A stretch of 64,000 bases of DNA from Tropicimonas sediminicola (GCF_900188335.1 NZ_FZOY01000009.1:1-64000); one strand, 5' to 3'. Positions 28,066 through 37,904 are shown, counted from the first letter of the stretch. The notes: generated by a model not told the origin, from the letters alone. Numbers and translations are program-made.

Positions 28066-28863
28066 TCAGAGGCAAAGGCCGTGGGCGCGGCTCTTCAGGA
28101 CCCGGCAGGCCGCCAGCGAGGTCAGGGCGGAGGTCTTCGGGTTGTCGGGCAAGGTTGCCCCGCTGCTCGTGAAATCGAAATGGAAGTTCGGGCCCTCGGC
28201 GAGGATATGGTGGGTATTCCGCACCGCCTTCGGGTCGGCCACAAGGCGAACGCGGGTCCGGTCGAAGCCGAGTCCGGCCAGGGCGACCGTCGCGACCACG
28301 TTGGCGTTCTTGGGGAACCGCTGTGCCGCTTCACGTGCCGTGCCGGAGAACACCTCCGTTGCCTCGGTGAGCGCCGAAAGATCGTGGGTGCGTTCCGCCG
28401 GGGTGCCGGTCCAGCTCAACGGCGCTTTCGTGCCGTCATAGGTGACCCTGTCCAGGCCCTCCGGGCCGGCCGCTGCGATGGCGTCGATGCCGCCGATCGC
28501 GCCGGGCACCACCACGATCCGCGCACGCCCCTCCCGGGACGCCCGTTGCAGGTCATCCCGCAGCGCGTCGTTCGCAAGGGCGCCGACAGAGAGCACGCCG
28601 AGGTCCAGGCCCCGTCCAAGCACCTCCAGGCCGTGCTCCTGCACCGCGCCGTGACCTGCGCATTCGAGCACGAAATCCACGTCGGCGGAGATCTCCGCCA
28701 CCGAGCAGATCGCCTCGGTCCGGTCTCCCAATGCCGCCTGGATCTCCGCCCTGCGGTTCGGGCGCACCAGGACCTGCGCGACCCGCAGCAGAGGATCGCC
28801 ATCGATCCGGTGCATCACGTCACGGGCGATGGCGCCATGGCCGATCAGCGCGATGGATTTCAT
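28066..28863 (-). CDS. nadX: L-aspartate dehydrogenase (NadX-like)
   Basis: A 265-residue NAD(P)-dependent dehydrogenase. N-terminal Rossmann motif IALIGHGAIARDV, central ECAGHGAVQEHG, PGAIGGIDAI, and a C-terminal FPKNANVVATVALAGLGFD and NTHHILAEG with the catalytic His. Oxidises L-aspartate to iminoaspartate, feeding NAD synthesis, or works in the catabolic direction. Same strand as the LacI regulator (137 bp upstream of it), so it could be co-transcribed or separately expressed. Confidence 0.85.
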   Translation of the reverse strand: MKSIALIGHGAIARDVMHRIDGDPLLRVAQVLVRPNRRAEIQAALGDRTEAICSVAEISADVDFVLECAGHGAVQEHGLEVLGRGLDLGVLSVGALANDALRDDLQRASREGRARIVVVPGAIGGIDAIAAAGPEGLDRVTYDGTKAPLSWTGTPAERTHDLSALTEATEVFSGTAREAAQRFPKNANVVATVALAGLGFDRTRVRLVADPKAVRNTHHILAEGPNFHFDFTSSGATLPDNPKTSALTSLAACRVLKSRAHGLCL

Positions 28864-28914
28864 GGTATCAGCCCTCCGAAACCATAGCGGCCGCCCCCTG
28901 CCCGGTTCTCGCTC

Positions 28915-29295
28915 TCAAGCCCCTGACGCTTCAGCAATCCCTTCCGGCAGGTCCTCGCTCCATTGCCGCAACTGATCGAGGAAACCAAGCGCCGTGCGTC
29001 CGAAATCGGTGATCTCGTAGTGAACCGAGACCGGCGAGGTGTCGAGCACCTCTCGCTTCACCAGCCCCTGGGCTTCGAGCTGCCGCAGGCGCTCGGTGAT
29101 CATCTTCTTGCTTGCCCCACCGATCATGCGGGAGAGGTCGTTGAAGCGGACCGGGCCGTCCTTGAGGTGCCACAGGATCGAGCCGGTCCACTTGCCGCCG
29201 ATGATCCGCATCCCCCGCTCGATCGCGCAGGGTTCGAGGCAGGCATCATGGACCTGCCGCCGCCCGCTTTCGTCGTCGTCAACACGTGCGCGCAT
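28915..29295 (-). CDS. HxlR-family transcriptional regulator
   Basis: A 126-residue winged-helix regulator with the HxlR pattern: Cys near the N-terminus (ACLEPCAIERGM), IIGGKWTGSILWHLKDGPVRF, SRMIGGASKKMITERLRQLE, VHYEITDFG. HxlR/YodB members often sense quinones or electrophiles by Cys. Divergent from the MdaB-like quinone reductase gene, the expected target. Confidence 0.88.
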   Translation of the reverse strand: MRARVDDDESGRRQVHDACLEPCAIERGMRIIGGKWTGSILWHLKDGPVRFNDLSRMIGGASKKMITERLRQLEAQGLVKREVLDTSPVSVHYEITDFGRTALGFLDQLRQWSEDLPEGIAEASGA

Positions 29296-29427
29296 GTCGG
29301 GCCTCCCATGAATTGATCTAGGTTACCAAAAGTATACTGGTTGATTTCCGTTCTCTGGGCACGCAACTTCCCCCCGAACCCGCCGCGAGTCAAGCGGCGG
29401 CAGAAACGAGACCGAAGGAACAGACCC
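29296..29427. promoter_or_regulatory. Divergent promoter region hxlR / mdaB
   Basis: 132 bp between two divergent starts. The AT-rich core GGTTACCAAAAGTATACTGG (29313-29332) is a loose inverted repeat and the best candidate for an HxlR operator. Confidence 0.4.
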
Positions 29428-30036
29428 GTGAGCAAGATCCTCATCCTGAACGGACACCAGCCCTATCCCTTTGCCGAAGGCCGGCTCAACGCGACGCTCG
29501 TCGAGCGCGCAAGAGACTTCCTCGAAGGCCAGGGCCACGAGGTCCGCGTGACGACAGTCGCCGATGGCTACGATGCCGATGCCGAGGTCGGGAACCACCA
29601 GTGGGCCGATACGGTCATCATGCAGTTCCCGGTGAACTGGATGGGCGTGCCGTGGTCCTTCAAGAAATACATGGATGACGTCTACACCGCCGGAATGGAC
29701 GGCCGCCTATGCGCCGGGGATGGCCGCTCGCCCGAGGCGCCCAAGGCGAACTACGGCATGGGCGGCACGCTTGCGGGTACGACATACATGCTGTCGGTCA
29801 CATTCAACGCCCCGAAGGAAGCCTTCGACGACACCTCCGAGCCCTTCTTCCGGGGCGCATCGGTCGACGATCTGCTCCGCCCGATGCACCTCAATGCGCG
29901 GTTCTTCGCAATGCAGCCGCTGCCCACCTTCGCCGCATTCGACGTGATGAAAAACCCGGAGATCGAAGCCGATCTCGCCCGTTTCGACGCGCATCTGGCG
30001 CAGGTTTTCCGGGAGACCCGCAATGCCGCGGCCTGA
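29428..30036 (+). CDS. NAD(P)H:quinone oxidoreductase, MdaB-like flavoprotein
   Basis: A 202-residue flavodoxin-fold enzyme. LILNGHQPYPFAEGRLN is the FAD phosphate-binding region of MdaB; ADTVIMQFPVNWMGVPWSFK and YMDDVYTAGM are the active-site phrases. It should reduce quinones by two electrons. A GTG start at 29428 is chosen, with an AAGGAA ribosome binding site 7 bp upstream. Its 3' end overlaps the GST gene by 14 bp. Confidence 0.88.
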   Translation: MSKILILNGHQPYPFAEGRLNATLVERARDFLEGQGHEVRVTTVADGYDADAEVGNHQWADTVIMQFPVNWMGVPWSFKKYMDDVYTAGMDGRLCAGDGRSPEAPKANYGMGGTLAGTTYMLSVTFNAPKEAFDDTSEPFFRGASVDDLLRPMHLNARFFAMQPLPTFAAFDVMKNPEIEADLARFDAHLAQVFRETRNAAA

Positions 30037-30739
30037 CATCCACCTCTACACTGCCGCGACGATGAACGGCTACAAGCCGGTCATCTTCCTCGAGGAAGCC
30101 GGGGTGCCCTACGACCTGACCTTCATCGATTTCTCGAAGCAGGAGCAGAAAGCGCCCGAGTACCTGAAGCTCAACCCGAACGGCAAGATCCCGACCATCG
30201 TGGACCGGTCGGAAGGTCGCGCGATTTTCGAATCCGGCGCGATCCTGTGGCACCTCGCGGAGAAATACGGGAAGTTTCTGTCGGACGACCCGATGACCCG
30301 GTCGGAGACGCTGCAATGGCTGTTCTTCCAGGTCGGACATGTCGGCCCGATGATGGGCCAGGCCATGTACTTCCAGCGCATAGCAGCGCCCAACGGCCAC
30401 GAGGAGCCCTTCTCGATCAAACGCTACGTGGCCGAAAGCCGCCGCCTGATGGAGGTTCTGAACGCCCGGCTGGAGGGGCGCGACCACATCGTGGGCGCGT
30501 ACTCCATCGCCGACATGATGATCTACCCCTGGGCCCGCGCCTACCCCTGGGCGGGTGTCGAGGTAGATGACCTGCCGCATCTCGCAGCCTGGTTCGACCG
30601 GATCGACGCGCGCCCGGCGGTCCGGAAGGCGCTCACGATCCCCAAGGCGCAGCCGCAGTTCTGGGATGCTGCGGCGGATGCCGACGCCTTCGTGCAGGAA
30701 AACGCCGCCCGCTTCGCATCCGACGTCCGGGGCAGCTGA
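30023..30739 (+). CDS. Glutathione S-transferase, Nu/Ure2p-like
   Basis: A 238-residue GST. N-terminal thioredoxin fold with ATMNGYKPVIFLEEAG, the cis-Pro segment NPNGKIPTIVD and the glutathione-carboxylate motif ESGAILWHLAEKYG. The C-terminal all-helical domain includes GRDHIVGAYSIADMMIYPW, the folding N-capping box. Resembles YghU/YfcG, which act as disulfide reductases or peroxidases. Translationally overlapped with the MdaB-like gene, so both form an electrophile-defence unit under HxlR. Confidence 0.9.
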   Translation: MPRPDIHLYTAATMNGYKPVIFLEEAGVPYDLTFIDFSKQEQKAPEYLKLNPNGKIPTIVDRSEGRAIFESGAILWHLAEKYGKFLSDDPMTRSETLQWLFFQVGHVGPMMGQAMYFQRIAAPNGHEEPFSIKRYVAESRRLMEVLNARLEGRDHIVGAYSIADMMIYPWARAYPWAGVEVDDLPHLAAWFDRIDARPAVRKALTIPKAQPQFWDAAADADAFVQENAARFASDVRGS

Positions 30740-30934
30740 CCCGTGCTCGACGCCGAGGACGCCCCACCCTCGGATTCGGCTTCCAAACGGACAGCACCCC
30801 CAAGGTATCGAAGCAGCACCCATGGCTCGCGGGGCTGGACGCCAGGATCGGCATCCTGAACCCGGCCTTTCAACCCCGCCACCACAGGATGGCCATGGGC
30901 GGGATGTCCGGTGCCATCCTGCAGAACCAATGAC
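30740..30934. other. Intergenic DNA with a decayed reading frame
   Basis: No intact gene. A plus-strand frame around 30810-30930 reads WLAGLDARIGILNPAFQP followed by a stop, which looks like relict coding sequence, family unknown. Confidence 0.3.
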
Positions 30935-31066
30935 ATGGCCCATCCTTGTCCGATCCGAAACACGTCGACCGACAGCGCGAGCCGCGATTTTCTGGAAACG
31001 CATGGCCATATCGGCGACGATCGCCTTCAAGCCTTCTTCAGCGCCGGGGCTGACCGCGGCGGATAG
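30935..31066 (+). pseudogene. Possible remnant of a carboxymuconolactone decarboxylase/AhpD-like gene
   Basis: A 43-codon frame contains FLETHGHIGDDRLQAFFSAG, similar to the mid-helix region of AhpD-like carboxymuconolactone decarboxylases, but nothing before or after continues the fold. Too short to be functional. The identification is by eye and tentative. Confidence 0.35.
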
Positions 31067-31164
31067 AACACGCCCGGGCCAGCCGACGACCGGTGAGCGC
31101 CCGAAACCGACTGGACGCGCCCGGATGCACATTGCCGGGCACGCCCCTCTAACACGGAAGATCC

Positions 31165-31779
31165 ATGAAGCCTCTCGTCTACCTCGCCCACCCCCGCCTC
31201 GACCGCTCCGAGATCAGTGGCCCGCTCTTCGAGGCCGCGCGGCAGACCGAGGGGATCACCTGCGTCGACCTCTACGCGACCTACCCGACCTTCGAGATCG
31301 ATGTGGCCCGCGAGCAGCGGCGCCTGGTGGACCACGATGCGATCGTCTTTCTACACCCGATCTACTGGTATTCCGCCCCCTCGATCGTCCGCGAATGGCA
31401 GGACCTCGTGCTGGAGTACGGCTTTGCCTACGGCAAGCATGGACATGCGCTCGACGGCAAGGTGACGTTCAACGCCGTTTCCTGCGGCGCGCTGGAAACC
31501 TCCTATCGGCCGGGAGGCGGAAACGGCGCGCATCTGCGGGACCTTCTGATGCCGTTCGAGAAGACCGCCGATCTCTGCCGGATGCGATACCTCGCACCTT
31601 TCGCGATCTACGGCGCCGGACGGGCAGTCGAGGAGGACCGTCGCAAGGGCCATCTCGCGGCCTGGCAGGGCCTGCTGACCGCGCTGCGAGACGAGAGGCT
31701 CGACCTCCGGGCCGCCCACGCCGCGCTTACGCTCAATGACATCGCCGCGTCCCACGCGGCCAAGCCGGAGACAGCCTGA
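31165..31779 (+). CDS. NAD(P)H-dependent oxidoreductase, KefF/KefG ancillary type
   Basis: A 204-residue flavodoxin-fold protein. AHPRLDRSEIS, DLYATYPTFEIDVAREQ, IVFLHPIYWYSAPSIVREWQD and the GKHGHALDGK turn are typical of KefF/YheR, which bind to and activate Kef potassium efflux channels and reduce quinones. The stop overlaps the KefC start by 1 nt, so the pair is coupled. Confidence 0.9.
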   Translation: MKPLVYLAHPRLDRSEISGPLFEAARQTEGITCVDLYATYPTFEIDVAREQRRLVDHDAIVFLHPIYWYSAPSIVREWQDLVLEYGFAYGKHGHALDGKVTFNAVSCGALETSYRPGGGNGAHLRDLLMPFEKTADLCRMRYLAPFAIYGAGRAVEEDRRKGHLAAWQGLLTALRDERLDLRAAHAALTLNDIAASHAAKPETA

Positions 31780-33659
31780 TGGAGATCCTCGCCGCCGGTT
31801 TCGTCTATCTCGTCGCCGCCGTCGTGGCTGTTCCGATCGCCGACCGCCTCGGCCTCGGCTCCGTTCTCGGCTACCTGATCGCGGGTGTGGTGATCGGCCC
31901 GGTGCTTGGCATTGTCGGGCATGAAACGGTCGAACTGCAGCATTTCGCCGAGTTCGGCGTTGTCATGATGCTCTTTCTCGTCGGGCTGGAACTGCAGCCG
32001 GCGATGCTCTGGCGGATGCGGACGCAGCTGCTGGGGCTTGGCGGGCTGCAGGTCATCGGCACGACGGCGCTGATCGCCGCCGTCGCCCTGGCCTTTGGGC
32101 TGGTGTGGCAGGCGGCGCTGGCCCTCGGCATGATCCTGGCGCTCTCCTCCACCGCCATCGTGCTGCAGACGCTGAACGAAAAGGGATGGATGCAGACGAT
32201 CGGCGGCAAGAGCGCGTTCTCCGTCCTCCTGACGCAGGACATCGCGGTGATCCCGATGCTGGCGCTGATGCCGCTGCTGGCCGTCGGCGGCACCCATGGC
32301 GACGACCACGGCACCGATGCCCATGGCCACGCCGCACCCACCGCCTTCGACGCACTGCCCGACTGGGCCCAGGCCCTGGCGATCCTCGCGATCATCGCCG
32401 CCATCATCCTCGGCGGTCGCACGGTGATGCGCCCGGTGTTCCGGTTCATCGCCGAAGCCCGGCTGCGCGAGATCTTCACCGCCGCGGCTCTGATGCTGGT
32501 GATCGGCATCGCGCTCGCCATGAACTACGTCGGCCTTTCGCCCGCGCTCGGCACCTTCCTTGCCGGCGTGGTGCTCTCCGACAGCGAATACCGGCACGAG
32601 CTGGAATCCGACATCGAGCCGTTCAAGGGCCTCCTGCTCGGGCTGTTCTTCATCACCGTCGGCGCAGGCGTGGATTTCGGCCTTCTGTTCTCCAACCCGG
32701 CGGGGCTGGTCGCCCTGGCGGTCGGGTTGATGGCGCTGAAGGCGGCTGTTCTCTACGGGCTGGCCACCGCCTTTGGCCTTGGCGGGGCGGACCGCTGGCT
32801 CTTCACCCTCGGGCTCGCACAGGCGGGTGAATTCGCCTTCGTCCTGTTCGGCTTCACGCTCGGCGCGGGCGTGCTGCCTGCCGAACTGGTCTCGACCATG
32901 ACGCTGGTCGTCGCGCTCACGATGCTGCTGACGCCGCTCCTGTTCATCCTCCACGAGAAGGTGCTGGCGCCACGCTCCGTGACCTCGGCAGACCGCGCGC
33001 CGGACGAGATCGACGAGGCCGGGACCGTTGTCGTGGCGGGCATAGGGCGGGTCGGACAGATCATCACCCGCCTCCTGATTACCAACGGCTACAAGGTCAC
33101 CGTGCTGGACCACGACCCCGAGACCATCGACAACCTCTCCAGAATCGGTTTCCGGGCCTACTACGGCGACGCCACCCGGCCCGACCTGCTGCACAGCGCG
33201 GGGTTGGAAACGGCGACGCTCTTCATCGCCGCGCTCGACGATCGGGACAAGCAGACGGCCCTCGTCCGTCACGTCGCGCACAGCTATCCCGACGTGATCA
33301 TCCACGCCCGCGCCCTCGACCGGCACCATGTCTATGAACTGGAAAACGCCGGCGCCCACATCGCCGTTCGGGAGACCTTTGAAGCGGCGCTGAGCATGGG
33401 GCGCGATGCGCTGGTCGCGCTCGGAAATCACCCCTTCCGGGCGGAAACCGCGCGCCGGACCTTCCGTGCGCATGATCATCGGCAGCTCGATGCGCTGCAC
33501 GCAACCTGGACTGCCGAAGGCGTGTCGGCCTCCTATATCGACGCCATGCGCGCCCATTCCCAGACGCTGTTCGACCTGATGAAGGAGGACCGGCTGGACA
33601 GTTTCGACCGCTCCGATCACGGCTGGACCCCGCCGCCCAAGGGCGACGCGAACCTGTGA
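31779..33659 (+). CDS. Glutathione-gated K+/H+ antiporter, KefB/KefC family
   Basis: A 626-residue CPA2 antiporter. Residues 1-395 form about twelve transmembrane helices with the KefC loop GLELQPAMLWRMR and the Na+/H+-exchanger core LSSTAIVLQTL. A His/Asp-rich loop (GDDHGTDAHGHA) lies near residue 175. Residues about 405-525 are the RCK_N domain with Rossmann GIGRVGQ and the adenine-nucleotide acidic residue DHDPETI. The C-terminus includes ALHATWTAEG and SYIDAMRAHSQ. Acidifies the cytoplasm and protects DNA during electrophile stress when glutathione adducts bind. Works with the KefF-like protein upstream. Confidence 0.92.
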   Translation: MEILAAGFVYLVAAVVAVPIADRLGLGSVLGYLIAGVVIGPVLGIVGHETVELQHFAEFGVVMMLFLVGLELQPAMLWRMRTQLLGLGGLQVIGTTALIAAVALAFGLVWQAALALGMILALSSTAIVLQTLNEKGWMQTIGGKSAFSVLLTQDIAVIPMLALMPLLAVGGTHGDDHGTDAHGHAAPTAFDALPDWAQALAILAIIAAIILGGRTVMRPVFRFIAEARLREIFTAAALMLVIGIALAMNYVGLSPALGTFLAGVVLSDSEYRHELESDIEPFKGLLLGLFFITVGAGVDFGLLFSNPAGLVALAVGLMALKAAVLYGLATAFGLGGADRWLFTLGLAQAGEFAFVLFGFTLGAGVLPAELVSTMTLVVALTMLLTPLLFILHEKVLAPRSVTSADRAPDEIDEAGTVVVAGIGRVGQIITRLLITNGYKVTVLDHDPETIDNLSRIGFRAYYGDATRPDLLHSAGLETATLFIAALDDRDKQTALVRHVAHSYPDVIIHARALDRHHVYELENAGAHIAVRETFEAALSMGRDALVALGNHPFRAETARRTFRAHDHRQLDALHATWTAEGVSASYIDAMRAHSQTLFDLMKEDRLDSFDRSDHGWTPPPKGDANL

Positions 33660-33788
33660 CCCTCAAGAGGAACAACTCGGCAGCGCCGCGCTTCAATCGA
33701 CCCACGGCACAGCCCCGCACACAGCGGGCACCTTCCGCCCCCGCCCGGCCACGCAGCCGCCACCGGTGAACCGAATTCGTCGTTCGCG

Positions 33789-34826
33789 TCAGAACCGGGT
33801 GATGACCGTCGCTCCGACAGATGTGAACTTGTCCATGTTCATCAGCGCCTCCGGGGCTGCCGCGAGGCTGATCCGATCGCCCACCAGCCTTGCCGGATCC
33901 AGCTTTCCGCAGGCGACCATGTCCAGCATCGCGCCGTAGCGGTGCGCCTGCATCCCGTGCGACCCAAGCAGCTCGATCTCCTGCCCCACGATCTTGGGCA
34001 TGGGCACCGCCGGGGCGGCGTGATCGCCCAGCATCAGGCCAACCTGGATGTGCTTGCCCCGCGGCCGCAGACAGAGGATCGAGTTTGTCATCGTCACGGG
34101 GTGCCCGAGCGCATCCAGCGACACATGCGCGCCGCCCCGGGTGGTGTCCCGTATCGCTTCGGGAACATCGGCCTCGCCGCCATGGATCACCGCAGCCGCG
34201 CCAAGCTCCCGTGCAAGGTCGAGCTTCGCCGGGTCGAGATCCACACCGATCACGTTGGCCCCGGCCGCCGCGGCGATCATCACGGCCGACAATCCCACAC
34301 CGCCACAGCCATGCACGGCGACCCACTGGCCCGCAGAGACCTTGCCCTGGTCCACCACCGCCCGAAACGACGTGGCGAACCGACATCCGAGGCTCGCCGC
34401 GGTGGCGAACTCCATGCCGTCGGGCAAAGCCACGAGGTTCAGGTCGGCCTGGTGAATTCCGACGTACTCCGCGAAGGAACCCCATTGGGTGAACCCCGGC
34501 TGTTCCTGGTGCAGGCAGACCTGCTGGTGACCGGCGTGACATTCGGGGCAACTGCCGCAGCCGCAGATGAACGGAACGGTGACCTTGTCACCCACCTTCC
34601 ACTGGCTCACATCCTTGCCCACGGCTTCGATCACCCCTGCCAGCTCGTGGCCGGGCACATGCGGCAGTTCGATGTCGCTGTCATGCCCCATCCACCCGTG
34701 CCAGTCGCTGCGGCAAACGCCGGTGGCCATGACCTTGAGCACGACGCCATGATCTTCGGGGCGCGGGTCCTGCACCGTGACCAGCTTGGGGGCTTCCTGG
34801 AACTTCTCGAAAAGGACGGCTTTCAT
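33789..34826 (-). CDS. Zinc-dependent alcohol dehydrogenase (MDR family)
   Basis: A 345-residue enzyme. Catalytic zinc ligands in [16 protein letters not shown] and the central LGCRFATS; the structural zinc loop is [20 protein letters not shown]-binding GCGGVGLS with VIGVDLDP. Specificity for small primary or secondary alcohols is usual in this branch. The ATG at 34826 starts the conserved [10 protein letters not shown]; extension to 34937 was rejected. Divergent from an Lrp/AsnC regulator. Confidence 0.92.
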   Translation of the reverse strand: MKAVLFEKFQEAPKLVTVQDPRPEDHGVVLKVMATGVCRSDWHGWMGHDSDIELPHVPGHELAGVIEAVGKDVSQWKVGDKVTVPFICGCGSCPECHAGHQQVCLHQEQPGFTQWGSFAEYVGIHQADLNLVALPDGMEFATAASLGCRFATSFRAVVDQGKVSAGQWVAVHGCGGVGLSAVMIAAAAGANVIGVDLDPAKLDLARELGAAAVIHGGEADVPEAIRDTTRGGAHVSLDALGHPVTMTNSILCLRPRGKHIQVGLMLGDHAAPAVPMPKIVGQEIELLGSHGMQAHRYGAMLDMVACGKLDPARLVGDRISLAAAPEALMNMDKFTSVGATVITRF

Positions 34827-34966
34827 GGCAGGATCTTTCGGTTTCGTCTGTGATTGGAGGAGATCATAGCGACGCTCGTGGGAATACCTTTGCCAGTCTT
34901 GTGGGGATAGCGATAATTTGGGGCAGATATCCCTCACTTGCCGCGAAATTCGAGGGGTTTCCGCCC

Positions 34967-35443
34967 TTGCCCGAGATCGATGCCGTCAACGCCCGGATTC
35001 TGACCCTGCTGCAGCGCGACGGGCGCATGAGCAATGCCAAGCTCTCGGAGGCGCTCGGCATGAGCGAAACACCTTGCTGGCGCCGCCTCAAGCGACTGGA
35101 GGAAAGCGGGATCGTCGAAGGCTACCAGGCCAATCTGAACCGCCGCAAGCTGGGGCTGGGTGTGCTGGCCTTCGTACAGCTTCGCTGTTCGGAGCATGAC
35201 CCGGCAGCGACGGCAGAGTTTCAACGAACCGTGGAGGCGACCCCCAACATCCTTGCCTGCCACAACACCACCGGGGCCGACGACTTCCTGCTGATCGTCG
35301 TCGCGCGCGACCTGGACGACTACAGCGCCTTCGTCGACAGCACCCTGCGCCGCCTTCCGGGGGTGACCAGCATCCGCTCGAACCTGTCCCTCAAGGAGAT
35401 GAAAGCGTCCAACAGATTGCCGGTCGCACCGCCCTTCGCCTGA
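34967..35443 (+). CDS. Lrp/AsnC-family transcriptional regulator
   Basis: A 158-residue regulator with N-terminal helix-turn-helix ([36 protein letters not shown]) and a C-terminal RAM domain ([43 protein letters not shown]). The TTG at 34967, with GAGGGG upstream, gives the standard family length and is preferred over starts near 34850 that add 39 unrelated residues. Divergent from the alcohol dehydrogenase gene and may control it. Confidence 0.88.
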   Translation: MPEIDAVNARILTLLQRDGRMSNAKLSEALGMSETPCWRRLKRLEESGIVEGYQANLNRRKLGLGVLAFVQLRCSEHDPAATAEFQRTVEATPNILACHNTTGADDFLLIVVARDLDDYSAFVDSTLRRLPGVTSIRSNLSLKEMKASNRLPVAPPFA

Positions 35444-35572
35444 TGGCGACAGGGCGAAGCCCTCCGGTATGCCGGCACCTGCGCGAACGACGTCCGCGGC
35501 GCCCGGCCTCGCCCGCCCACCCCGGATGATTCAACAAGGGAGGGCGAGCAGTTCCATGACCGCGTTCCCGCG

Positions 35573-36253
35573 TCAGCCGAGATGTTCCATCAGCAGCTTC
35601 GCCACCGCTTCCGAGGACATCGGGTTCTGCCCGGTGATCAAACCTCCGTCAGCGACGGCCTTCGGCTGCCAATCCGGCCCCGGCTGGAAGTCCGCGCCCA
35701 GTTCACGCAGGCGCGTCTCCAGCAGGAAGGGCACCACGTCCTTCAGCCCGGTTCCCTCTTCCTCGCTGTCGGTAAAGGCGGACACCTTGCGCCCCTTGAC
35801 CAGCGGCTCCCCTTCGGCCTCGACCCCGACCAGGGCCGCCGGGCCGTGGCACACCGACGCCAGAAGCTTGCCCCCGGCCCAGGTGTCGGACAGGAACCGC
35901 GCCACCTCGTCCGAGCTCGCCAGGTCCCAGACGGCGCCGTGGCCGCCCGGTATGAACACCGCGTCGAAATCCTGCGGGGATTGATCGGAAAGTTTCTGCG
36001 GCCGCTTCAGCACGGCCATGGCCTCCGGGTCGTCCGCGAAACGCCGTGCGGAGTCGGCGGCATCGTCTCCCTTTGGTTCGGAGTTCGGATCCACCGGGAT
36101 CGGCGCGCCGCCGATGGTCGCTACGGTGACGTCGTGGCCGCCATCCTTGAGCGCGTAGTAGGGTGTTGCGAGTTCTTCCATCCAGACGCCGGTCTTGTTG
36201 CCGGTGTCGCCCAGATCGGCATGGGCCGTGGAAAGAATGAGGATCTTCTTCAT
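35573..36253 (-). CDS. DJ-1/PfpI-family glutamine-amidotransferase-like protein (Hsp31 type)
   Basis: A 226-residue protein. The nucleophile elbow SVCHGPAAL supplies Cys, with VFIPGGHGAVWDL and an N-terminal KTGVWMEELATPYY typical of Hsp31/glyoxalase III-like members. Such proteins detoxify methylglyoxal or act as deglycases and chaperones. Single gene, 320 bp upstream of anything else on its strand. Confidence 0.88.
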   Translation of the reverse strand: MKKILILSTAHADLGDTGNKTGVWMEELATPYYALKDGGHDVTVATIGGAPIPVDPNSEPKGDDAADSARRFADDPEAMAVLKRPQKLSDQSPQDFDAVFIPGGHGAVWDLASSDEVARFLSDTWAGGKLLASVCHGPAALVGVEAEGEPLVKGRKVSAFTDSEEEGTGLKDVVPFLLETRLRELGADFQPGPDWQPKAVADGGLITGQNPMSSEAVAKLLMEHLG

Positions 36254-36370
36254 GGTCGTCTCCTGTCGTTGATGTTGGAGTTCAGTCCCGGCTCGAGGCG
36301 AGCCCGCGAGGGGAAGCGATACGTCCGCACAATCGCGTCTCCGTGTCGTTCCGGACGAGGCCTCCCCCGG

Positions 36371-36562
36371 TCAGCGTGGTCTCCGCCGCGGGCCGGGCGA
36401 ATGGAGCAGGTCGGTAACACGCGTGCGAAGCGCCCGAAGTGCACGTTCAGGCCCGGCCCGAAAGTCGGCTGCGACGAGGCCGCGCCTCTCGCCTTCAGGC
36501 ATCCGTACTGCCCCGAAGCCGAGATAGTGCACGGCCGCCGCTCCGGCGTGTCTCGTGGTCAT
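36371..36562 (-). CDS. Possible small protein, unknown
   Basis: A 63-codon frame (MTTRHAGAAAVHYLGFGAVR...) with a GGAGA ribosome binding site 6 bp before the ATG at 36562, lying 66 bp downstream of the MFS gene on the same strand. No recognised family. The rest of 36254-36628 shows nothing else. The frame may be real but could be chance in GC-rich DNA. Confidence 0.3.
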   Translation of the reverse strand: MTTRHAGAAAVHYLGFGAVRMPEGERRGLVAADFRAGPERALRALRTRVTDLLHSPGPRRRPR

Positions 36563-36628
36563 CTGTGTCTCCATGTTCCGAGGTCGAAACGAACGGGGCG
36601 GCGCGATTGTTCCGCTGCCCTCCCGTCT

Positions 36629-37807
36629 TCATTCCGCGGGAACCACGTTCGCGACCGTGTCCAACTGGCCGGAAAGGCGGACCAGAACGATCCCGGTGGC
36701 AACGACGCCGGCACCGATGAAGGGCGTGACCGACAGGCCGAATTCGACAACGATCAGCCCGCCGGCCCATGCGCCGAAGGCAATGCCAAGGTTGAACGCG
36801 CCGATGTTGAGGCCCGAGGCCACATCGACGGCGCCCGGGGCGACCTCGCGCGCGATCTGGACCACGTAGGATTGCAGCGGCGGCACGTTTGCAAAGGCGA
36901 ACCCGCCCCACAGGCCGACGACAGCGACCGTGAATACCGCATTCGTCAGGCCGAAGCCGAGCGCCACCAGCATCAGCGCAAGCCCGGCAAAGATGAGTGT
37001 CAGGGACGGAACCGGCCCCAGACGGTCAGCCAGCTTGCCGCCGAGAATGTTGCCGGCGGCGACCGAGGCGCCGTAGAGCAGGATGACGAGGCTCACGGAG
37101 CCGGCGGAGAGCCCGGTCACATCTGTCAGCATCGGGGCGAGGAAGGTGAAGGCGATGAAGTTGCCGCCATAGCCGACCGCTGTGATCAGATAAACCAGCA
37201 GCAGGCGCGGCGAGGTCAGGACCTGCACCTGCGCGCTCAACGAGGGCGCCTCGGCCCGGCGCAGGTTGGAGGGCACCAGCAGCGCCGACGCCACGAGCCC
37301 GATCAGACCGAGCGCCACGACACCGAGGAAGGTGGATTGCCAACCGAAGGTCTGCCCGATCCAGGTGCCGAGCGGTACGCCGGTGACGAGCGCGACGGTC
37401 AGGCCCATGAAGACCAGCGCGATTGCGGAGCTCTCCTTCTCCCGGTCCACGAGATCTGTGGCGATGGTCGAGGCGATGGCGAAGAACACGCCGTGGGCCA
37501 GGCCGGTGATGAACCGCGCCGCGACGAGGCTGTCATACCCGGGCGCAAAGGCTGCAAAGGCGTTGCCGGCGATGAACAGGGCCAGGAGCGCCAGTAGCAA
37601 CCGCTTGCGCGGCATGCTGCCCGCGAGCGCCGTCAGCACCGGCGCGCCGATGGTCACGCCGAGCGCGTAGAGGCTGACCAGCAGGCCGGCCGACGGCAGG
37701 GACACGCCGAGATCTGCGGCGATGGTGGGGATGAGGCCGACGATGACGAACTCGGTCGTGCCGACGGCAAAGGCGCTGATCGTCAGCGCCCAGAGTGCGA
37801 GGGGCAT
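36629..37807 (-). CDS. MFS transporter, DHA1 family (AraJ/YdhP-like)
   Basis: A 392-residue twelve-helix major facilitator. N-terminal helix ALWALTISAFAVGTTEFVIVGLIP is the hallmark of the sugar-efflux/AraJ-YdhP branch; loop 2-3 has GSMPRKRLL, motif A-like; helix 4-5 RFITGLAHGVFFAIAS; a second half begins near residue 200. Likely a drug or metabolite efflux pump. The ATG at 37807 begins the first helix. Divergent from a LysR gene 97 bp away, its likely regulator. Confidence 0.9.
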   Translation of the reverse strand: MPLALWALTISAFAVGTTEFVIVGLIPTIAADLGVSLPSAGLLVSLYALGVTIGAPVLTALAGSMPRKRLLLALLALFIAGNAFAAFAPGYDSLVAARFITGLAHGVFFAIASTIATDLVDREKESSAIALVFMGLTVALVTGVPLGTWIGQTFGWQSTFLGVVALGLIGLVASALLVPSNLRRAEAPSLSAQVQVLTSPRLLLVYLITAVGYGGNFIAFTFLAPMLTDVTGLSAGSVSLVILLYGASVAAGNILGGKLADRLGPVPSLTLIFAGLALMLVALGFGLTNAVFTVAVVGLWGGFAFANVPPLQSYVVQIAREVAPGAVDVASGLNIGAFNLGIAFGAWAGGLIVVEFGLSVTPFIGAGVVATGIVLVRLSGQLDTVANVVPAE

Positions 37808-37904
37808 TGGGGATCTCCCAGAAGAGGTTTCTGTCTCGACGGGAGAGATGCATGCGCTTAGCCTTTGCGTGAACAGACAGGTTTTCAAAAGGCCTTTGCG
37901 CTAG

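Noticed and set aside
31608-33620. Long minus-strand frame (670 codons, Arg/Gly/Gln/Asp-rich)
   Set aside because: Antisense of kefC; low-complexity composition.
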